Assembly: GCA_020747015.1 (NCBI GenBank)
Contig: JAGTJM010000037.1
Span: 248,001 to 312,000 of the forward strand
Length of the DNA: 64,000 nt
Direction: 5' to 3'
From: Pyrenochaeta sp. MPI-SDFR-AT-0127
Taxonomy: Eukaryota > Ascomycota > Dothideomycetes > Pleosporales > Cucurbitariaceae
Below, piece by piece: positions 57,403 to 64,000 of the stretch; the stretch's first letter is position 1; each line of letters opens with the position of its first letter. A program made the position numbers and the translations under genes. Below the pieces are notes generated by a model that was given only the letters and a program-made list of their open reading frames with translations, ran no database searches and was not told the DNA's origin.

Positions 57403-59324
57403 ATGAACGGCTTTGTCCTGTATGCTGCGGTGGCGGCAGCCATTCTGCCTTGTGGCTTTGGTTCTCTGCTCGGCGCGAGGAGCAATGGCACTATGGTGTA
57501 CGACTTCTCACAGGTGACTGAAACACTAGCTACTTCTCTGTTGGACTCGCTCATGCCTCGTCTAGTTGACAGCTAATCCAGAACTTGTGTGGACTCCGTG
57601 CCACGACAATTTGTAGGCAACCTTTAATCGTCTTATATTGCGTTGTGCTAATCTCGCCAGTACATGCGCTCTTCTAGAAGTCCCACTTGATTACAGCGAT
57701 ATCTCGGTTGGCACCGTGAATCTAGCCATTATAAAGAAGCCTGGCGAGACCGAAGATGCGCAGGAAGTTCTAGTCAACACCGGAGGGCCCGGTGGCTCGT
57801 CTGTTGATTTTGTGCGCTTAGGCTCCGCGGCGATTCAAGGAAAGATCGGAACCCAGTACAGCTTGGTGGGTATTGATCCGCGGGGAGTCAAAAATAGTGG
57901 ACCACAGTCTGACTGCTTTCCTTCTGCTCGCTACTCGTTCGTTGCGCGCAACGCGTTCCTTGCAGATGTTTTTGCAATGCCGGATACCACGTCCGACTAC
58001 GCGCTTCGTCAGAGTCATGAGGCCAAACTTGCCTATGGCTCTTGGTGTTCAAAAATTTACTCGGCAAATGGAACTGCAAAGTATTGCGGCACAGTTGCTA
58101 CAGCTCAAGATATGTTGCATTATGTCGAGCTTCGAGCGAAGAGCAAGGGCCAGCCACCGAGTGAAGCTAAGCTTTGGTATTACGGGCTCAGCTACGGATC
58201 CGTCCTCGGCAACACATTCGCAAGTCTATATCCGAACCGCATCGGACGAATGATTATCGATGGTGTTCTGGACCTTGAAGACTACTTCAGCGGCGGTTGG
58301 AAGAATGCGCTTGTAGACAGCGATTACGGCATTCGATTCTTCTTCAAGCGTTGCTTCGAGGCCGGACCTGCCCTGTGTAGTTTCCACCAAAATGCCACGT
58401 CCTGGGAGGAACTGGAGGTACGATACTTGAATCTCCTTGACGCGTTGAAAGAGTGGCCAGTCGGTCTAGGAGACCCGACGTCAAACTCGTCAATTGGGCT
58501 AGCCGAGTCAGGCGTTATATTTACGCCCTACGTTCTCTCCTGGCGCGACATTGTCAACTTGTTGTTTGGCACTACATACATGCTATCTCCCTATTACATC
58601 GCATACATGGACCTTGTGCTCGTTGCGCTGCAGACCCGCAACGCCGAAGTCCTGGCCACCGTCGCGTTCAAAGCCCAGATTTCTACCTACCGGCCAACAT
58701 ACGATGATAGGATGACTCGGTCTTTGATAATCTGCCTCGATGCCAATGGGCGCTTGAACTACACCGAGTTCGACGACTGGAAACGCTTCGTGTACGACGT
58801 GACCAACTCGAGTGTCCACGGTGGTTGGAACATTGCGACATACGGCGGTCCCATTTGCAGTAAATTAGATGTACATCCGCCAGAGAGTCAGACCTTTGAT
58901 GGCAAGTGAACGACATCTCGTCCAAGTTCCACTTTATACTGAACAACACTAGGTAAACCCAAAGTCAACGGAACCAGCACGCCAATCCTCTACATAAGTT
59001 CCATCGCCGACCCCATCACCCCTCTCCCCTCTGCACGCAAGATGCAAAGTCTCTTCCCCGGCTCCGGCCTTCTGACCTGGAACAGCAGCGGTGTAAGCAT
59101 AATCCCAGGCTCCGAAATACTTTCAAATCCTCAGTATACTTATACTTACCAAACACGCTTAGCATTGCGCCCATTTCCAACAATCAGAATGCATTTCATA
59201 CTACGAAAAGCAGTACATGCGCGATGGTACGCTCCCGCCCGAAAACACGGTTTGTGAGATCGCAGAACCGAATCCGTGGATTGCTCTGGCAAAATTGGAG
59301 AACCTGACGCAAAATACGGCGTAA
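57403..59324 (+). CDS. secreted TAP-like alpha/beta hydrolase (S33-type peptidase)
   Basis: Five exons: 57403-57513, 57566-57612, 57661-58901, 58953-59092 and 59163-59324, 566 residues. Joins give DFSQ-LTANPELVWTPCHDNF-TCALLEVPLDY, TFDG-KPKVNGTSTPI and NSSG-HCAHFQQSEC. The intron after 58901 begins GCAAGT, a GC-AG intron; any GT donor nearby gives a stop. The signal peptide is MNGFVLYAAVAAAILPCGFGS. The catalytic elbow GLSYGSVLG, the oxyanion block NTGGPGGSS, the Asp in SSIADPITP and the His in GHCAHF make a complete triad. The family resembles bacterial tripeptidyl aminopeptidases and includes fungal secreted hydrolases; peptidase versus esterase activity cannot be decided. Cys pairs suggest disulfides. 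Confidence 0.88.
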
Positions 59325-60638
59325 TCGGGGGCTTTGGTTCTTTTCGGTGGGGTGGGCATGAGGAGAATAGTTTTTAGGGTGTTGGATTGAGTTTGTTAGG
59401 GATGTAGCGGGGAAAGCTATGAGGATATTGTTTTGCAATTTGTTCTCTTGTTATTGGAAGTATAAACGAAATGATTCCAAGAGTGGCAAAGCTTTTTCTC
59501 CCCTTGAGCATGCATGAATGCAGAAGGTCATAAAATAAGGTAAAACTACATGCCTTCGTAATGGATCATCTGCTGCACTAGAACACTATTCTCTACGCAA
59601 GTTTCTCAACAATGCTCACGCGACTTTAAGCTAGGTTAAACGATTCTATTCTTTTTTACTACTAATGAAATATGAATCAATAAGGCCTGGCTAGAAAAAT
59701 ACAAACCAATAGGCAAAGGAAAGCATGCCCGACCGAAGGCAGGGGAAGGCTCAGCAGACAAGCAGAAACATGGTCGGAAGCATAAGTGCTGCACCAGATG
59801 CAAGTAGCCTAAAAAGCCCAGAAGCAGATGTGCCACAGGTACCGGCCAAAGCGCCGTCGCGAGCAGAATCGGTTCCCCTGTCTTGCATTTTGATTTTGTT
59901 CTCGCTGCTTAGTCCTCATGGCCAAGGGTTTCCTACCTTGTGCTAGCGTCTTGCAGAGGTAGTTTAGTGATTTTGGCTAGCTTTCGTATGACAGAATTCT
60001 TCACACTTATTATTGCATCAAATGCACTGCTGTCTGAGGCTGATATTCATCATGTGGCTTTTTGCTCATGTCGAAGAATGTCGCTTAAAGAATCCTACTA
60101 GCAATAGCATTTATATTGCGTATGGTACTCTTGCCGCTTATAAATTTACTTTGTTCTATCAAATCTTCTATTAATGCGCGTAGAGTGAGTCTCGCAGGTT
60201 CTTCCGATGGCTGCCGGGGTCTTCCGGTGGCTGCAGCACGCGATCAGGGCGCCATGGGCAATACGGCGGCGGCTGCAGCAGCAGCTACAACGATGTAGCC
60301 ACCTCTTGCTACTATCAAACGGGGCAAAGCCGGAGGAGGGAGATGCAGAGGAACAGTCATTGCAGCCCTCTAGCTTTGTAAACCAGATAGCGCCGCGAAA
60401 GGAGGCCGTAGATAACAAAGCAGCCCAGACGAGCCAAGGGCTGCAAGGCTGAGTTGGAAGTAATATACGACTATACGGCCCTAGTCCCTATCAGGCTAGC
60501 ATTCATCAAAGGCTGCAGACCAATACGATACGTACACTCAGCTCCTCGCTGCGCATGCCTCCGTGGAGTAATCGACACCACACCCAAGCTTTCCGTTCTT
60601 CCTGAAAATCACCAGCTTACTTGTGTTCAAACAAATCA
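59325..60638. other. 1.3 kb without a confident gene
   Basis: A 45-codon frame on the reverse strand, 59888-59751, ends in a hydrophobic tail like a GPI-anchor signal (SASGLFRLLASGAALMLPTM) but has no body; it may be a relic. The later part is the HET gene promoter, with GCAGCAG-type triplet repeats near 60265-60285. Confidence 0.35.
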
Positions 60639-62960
60639 ATGAGCGTCTACGCATCCGTCAAGATTGGCGATTCAGGAGGGCTAGCCTTAATGAGCGAGGC
60701 GCAATCACAAAGGCCGACTCAGGACCTAGCTAGCCAGGAGGTATCAGCATCGACGGATCTGCCAATGAATACCGCAGCCGAGGCTACCGTTGTAGAGCCT
60801 ACAGAAAATTCTATAGAACTGGAAAATGATAAGATATTGATGCCCTTCGACTTGCCTGAGCGGAAATGTCAGGCTCAGCATGGCACACTCCCATTCGGCA
60901 CCCTGTGCGGTGCCTGCAAGACTGTGGATTTTGATGCTCTTCTCGCACCCGCTGAAAAGGATATAGATGGTGAACTGCGCAGAGGTATTCAACTCGGCAC
61001 GCTTCCACAAATCCGCGACTGTAAATCCCATTGTCCGTTTTGCAAGTTCATTGTGGATCAAGTTCCCCAGGTCATCGGCCCGGAGGCTATTCAGCCAAAG
61101 AATCCGGACTACAAAGAGCAATACGACGACAAGGACTTCTACAAGCCAGACGATCACTGGAAATACTCGACTCGCACTCCAGAGCCAGATGAGGTGGTTG
61201 TCAGCTTGAGACCCTTCCGCGGGGACTTGGAGCATTTGCAGGACCTACCAAAGATGAAATGGGACCAATATCGCAAACAGCCAAGTGCTCCTTGGCTCCA
61301 GATTATCATCCACGGCGGCGGGCGAGGATTCAGGACTCCGGATCAAGGGATGGCCATCACGTGTGACACACAGCTTGTGCCGTATGTGGAGGGCTTTATG
61401 AAAGAGCCACTGTCTGGGCGAGTAGTTCCTCCGCAAATACGCCATTCCGAACTAAGATTTCATCTTGATAACTGCTTGGACAACCACGAAGAATGCTTCT
61501 TACGTGAGTTGAAATCCGGTCCGGTTGAAGAACATTTCTGGTTGGTAGACACCATCAAGAGGATGGTTGTACCTGCGGGGAAGAACACGGAATATGCAGC
61601 ACTTAGCTACGTTTGGGGAGGAAGTCGAGCTGATTACGCTCATTTCAAAAAGCTTGCTTTGAGGAATGCTGGAATATGGTCCACAATTAATAAACTCGTC
61701 GCTGGAAAGGGTACACCTGGAGCGCAACTCCCTGAAAACCTGCCTGCCACAATCTCAGATGCCATTAATTTTTGCCGTGGGATCGGGATTCGATTTCTTT
61801 GGGTTGATTCCATCTGCATCGACCAGGAGAATCAAGACATGAAAGAATATCTCATCCCAAAAATGGATAGCATTTACCTGAAAGCCACCGTCACCATCAT
61901 TGCGGCTGCGGGAGACGACGCGAATGCTGGACTACCCGGTGTTCGTCCAGGGACACGAAGCGACAACCGGGACATTATAAGTATCCAAGGGCGGAAATTC
62001 ATAACAGCTCGAGCGCCTGCAAAGGAGGTAATTGCAGAGACAACTTGGTGGAAAAGAGCTTGGACGTTTCAAGAAGGCTGGCTCTCTCCTCGATGCTTCA
62101 TATTCACTCCCCACGAAGTTCTTTTCCGCTGCACGCGATCCACCAATCGAGAGTCGTTGCATTCCCACTGCCCACAAGTCCAGAACGGACTTGCGCACCG
62201 ACTTTTCATGACCCATGAAATCGGCTTTCCAACCGGCATAGCTCAGATCAGCGAAGAAGACCGCATCTCAAGCCTTTTCAACAGCATTATGAGGCTATAC
62301 AAAAAACGTCGACTCACTTTCGAAGATGATAGGGTCAGGGCCATTCAAGGCTGTCTCAATATCATCACACAGCAATGTGGCATTCCCTGCTGGCACGGTA
62401 TGCCTATGCAGCACAATGCTATTGGTGGCGCACTGATGTGGAGGCATATGGAGTCATCAAAACGCAGGAACCTCGAGTTCCCTAGCTATGCTTGGGCGAG
62501 CTGGGACAGCGATCCTGTGTATTTTCGCGAACTAAATGTCTTCATCAATGACTTTGTGAAAATTGAGGAGATTGAATCCCACCCCGGTCTTCCTAGCTTG
62601 TCATCAGGTTTTCCTCCACTCTCAATTACAGGACCTGTTGCTGAACTATACATCAAACCCTTGTATGGGGATGAATGGTGTTTAGACAAGAAGAAGCATT
62701 CAAACCTGGCACCAGGTGAATTTGGCAAATGTTATCCCGGTGAATTTCTTTCAGAAGAAGAGTTTCAACGGATTAGCAATGGCCCAAGTGAGTTTTTGGG
62801 CATAGCTAAAGGCATTAATTGGTACAGCAGACAATATTTGATTATGGCGTTGATGATTGAGAGGAAGGAAGGGTATGTGGTTAGGAGGACAATTATCTGT
62901 ATTCCCAAGTACGAGTGGATGAGATCGAAGCAAGAGTGGGAGACATTGACATTGCTCTAG
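60639..62960 (+). CDS. HET-domain protein (heterokaryon incompatibility)
   Basis: Single exon, 773 residues. The HET core is in the middle: YAALSYVWGG near residue 318, LPATISDAINFCRGIGIRFLWVDSICIDQEN near 370-400, the MDSIYLKATVTIIAA block near 410, and WWKRAWTFQEGWLSPRCFIF near 470. Before it, residues 75-220 carry a Cys-rich region (CGACK, CPFC) usual in this group. After it lies a region with FPSYAWASWDS, matching the C-terminal half of such proteins. HET proteins mediate a cell-death reaction when incompatible hyphae fuse. The ATG at 60639 is preferred to 60621, which uses a non-ATG codon. The neighbouring patatin gene is also of the type found in fungal non-self recognition. Confidence 0.92.
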   Translation: MSVYASVKIGDSGGLALMSEAQSQRPTQDLASQEVSASTDLPMNTAAEATVVEPTENSIELENDKILMPFDLPERKCQAQHGTLPFGTLCGACKTVDFDALLAPAEKDIDGELRRGIQLGTLPQIRDCKSHCPFCKFIVDQVPQVIGPEAIQPKNPDYKEQYDDKDFYKPDDHWKYSTRTPEPDEVVVSLRPFRGDLEHLQDLPKMKWDQYRKQPSAPWLQIIIHGGGRGFRTPDQGMAITCDTQLVPYVEGFMKEPLSGRVVPPQIRHSELRFHLDNCLDNHEECFLRELKSGPVEEHFWLVDTIKRMVVPAGKNTEYAALSYVWGGSRADYAHFKKLALRNAGIWSTINKLVAGKGTPGAQLPENLPATISDAINFCRGIGIRFLWVDSICIDQENQDMKEYLIPKMDSIYLKATVTIIAAAGDDANAGLPGVRPGTRSDNRDIISIQGRKFITARAPAKEVIAETTWWKRAWTFQEGWLSPRCFIFTPHEVLFRCTRSTNRESLHSHCPQVQNGLAHRLFMTHEIGFPTGIAQISEEDRISSLFNSIMRLYKKRRLTFEDDRVRAIQGCLNIITQQCGIPCWHGMPMQHNAIGGALMWRHMESSKRRNLEFPSYAWASWDSDPVYFRELNVFINDFVKIEEIESHPGLPSLSSGFPPLSITGPVAELYIKPLYGDEWCLDKKKHSNLAPGEFGKCYPGEFLSEEEFQRISNGPSEFLGIAKGINWYSRQYLIMALMIERKEGYVVRRTIICIPKYEWMRSKQEWETLTLL

Positions 62961-63520
62961 AAATGATAATAGATGATTGGGCCAAGATTCAAGCCCGGAT
63001 GATTCTCAATATTCCTTGCTCCGATGAGCCTTATTTGCGCAGGGCCTCATTTCATGATAGCCTAGAACTATACTACTATAGATCTACTACCAAGCCCACG
63101 CGTATCGTAAACATCATAGTATAGTACCACAGTTCTAGCTTATCGTTAAATGAGGCCGTTTGGTGGCAACACGAGGCTGATGCATGCAGTGTCGCTACCC
63201 CAGTCAATACTTCCTAGTGAAACGACCTGAGGGTTATGTAAGCCACACCAGACGAGTTGAGGTTGTGACTGAAAATTTTCAGAAAAACACATAGACGCAG
63301 GGCATGTGAGATGGTAGTCCGAAGTTCGCCCCTCGTGCGCCTTGTGAAACGATTGAGCTTTGTGACAAATAAGGTCACACAATTGAGCTGAGCTGCGCTA
63401 AAGCGCACCTTCTTCAGCTCCAACCCTCCTTCAGCCCATCCAAAATCCCTCTGCCTACGATGAATTCTCACTACCATACACTCTACTAAGAGCAAGCGGA
63501 CTTTTCAACCAAGTAACCAA
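62961..63520. other. intergenic before patatin gene
   Basis: 560 bp between the HET stop and the patatin start. No further gene; the overlapping reverse frames 63146-63495 have no motif. Confidence 0.4.
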
Positions 63521-64000
63521 ATGGCGCAGAGCCTCCCTCTGCAGCATGGCAGCGAGCCACATCCGCTGGAAACCTCTGGCCTCTGCCTGCTATCGCTTGA
63601 TGGCGGTGGAGTTCGCGGTCTTTCGACGCTCTACCTTCTCAAAGCCCTTATGGTACAGCTGAATCGTTCCCGCTCAGTTGTCGGGCTTTCCCCTGTAAAG
63701 CCGTGCGAGGTGTTTGACCTTATCGGCGGCACGGGCACGGGCGGGTAGAGAAGCACTATGAAGTTGAGAGATGTAGCTAATGCACTAAGGCTGATCGCTA
63801 TTATGCTGGGCCGGCTTGAGATGGATGTGGACGAATGTATCACGGCACATTGCAGACTCATGGATTCTATCTTTAAGACGCGCTCAAATTCGTTAAGAAT
63901 AAGTCGTGCAGGTAGAGCAAAGGCACAATTTGGTTCAAACGCATTAGAAAGCGCCATTGAAGAATTGCTGAACAACAAGGGCATCTCCCCGACAGATGCT
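63521..64000 (+). CDS. patatin-like phospholipase domain protein, 5' part only
   Basis: Exons 63521-63744 and 63790 to beyond the window, with a 45-bp intron (GTAGAG...TAAG). The join restores GG-LIAIMLGRLEMDVDEC, the patatin consensus. Residues 22-33 read LSLDGGGVRGLS, the oxyanion Gly-rich loop. The usual nucleophile motif GTSTG is here GTGTG: the Ser codon has become GGC, so lipase activity is probably lost. In fungi this patatin (PNP) group is often the N-terminal effector domain of NACHT or NB-ARC receptors, so more domains may follow outside the window. The catalytic Asp would also lie outside. About 145 residues are visible. It lies beside the HET gene. Confidence 0.85.

Overview
This is eukaryotic DNA from a filamentous ascomycete (Pezizomycotina). 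A Dothideomycete-like genome fits best, but the class is an inference. The evidence is genes broken by 45-70 bp GT-AG introns, fungal-only families (HET, Clr5-ankyrin, NACHT-WD40, Zn2Cys6 regulator, secretory lipase) and genes on both strands without operons. I saw no tRNA, rRNA or CRISPR. Exon borders below were read by eye from splice motifs, reading frame and family consensus.

Layout. 0.7-5 kb holds two housekeeping lipid genes: a Cld1/ABHD4-like alpha/beta hydrolase and SPO7. 5.7-14.4 kb holds a DUF7587-like gene with internal heptad repeats, an uncharacterised membrane-anchored protein, a secreted M6-type metalloprotease and an SNF-family (neurotransmitter:sodium symporter-like) transporter. 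15.5-25.3 kb is a decay-rich island: a broken NACHT-WD40 receptor gene, a Clr5-ankyrin gene with an apparent frameshift, an ankyrin fragment, and a transcription-factor pseudogene interrupted by two in-frame TAG codons.

25.4-44.4 kb is a dense run of accessory metabolic genes with no synthase backbone: SDR, MFS permease of the allantoate type, secreted lipase, secreted carboxylesterase, EthD protein, metallo-beta-lactamase-fold lactonase, two paralogous alpha/beta hydrolases, a secreted NTF2/SnoaL-like protein and an aldo-keto reductase. Many are divergent pairs. The content fits uptake and hydrolysis of an ester or lactone, and this is the best candidate here for an undescribed system. A degraded Tc1/mariner transposase follows at about 45 kb.

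46-50 kb is an arabinose-type module: a GH51 alpha-L-arabinofuranosidase divergent from a sugar transporter. 51.5-59.3 kb holds a sulfotransferase-fold protein, a SET protein with a predicted signal peptide, a ThDP-dependent acetolactate-synthase-like enzyme and a secreted TAP-like hydrolase. 60.6-64 kb carries a HET-domain gene and the start of a patatin-like gene that runs off the window, whose nucleophile serine is replaced by glycine. These resemble fungal self/non-self recognition loci.
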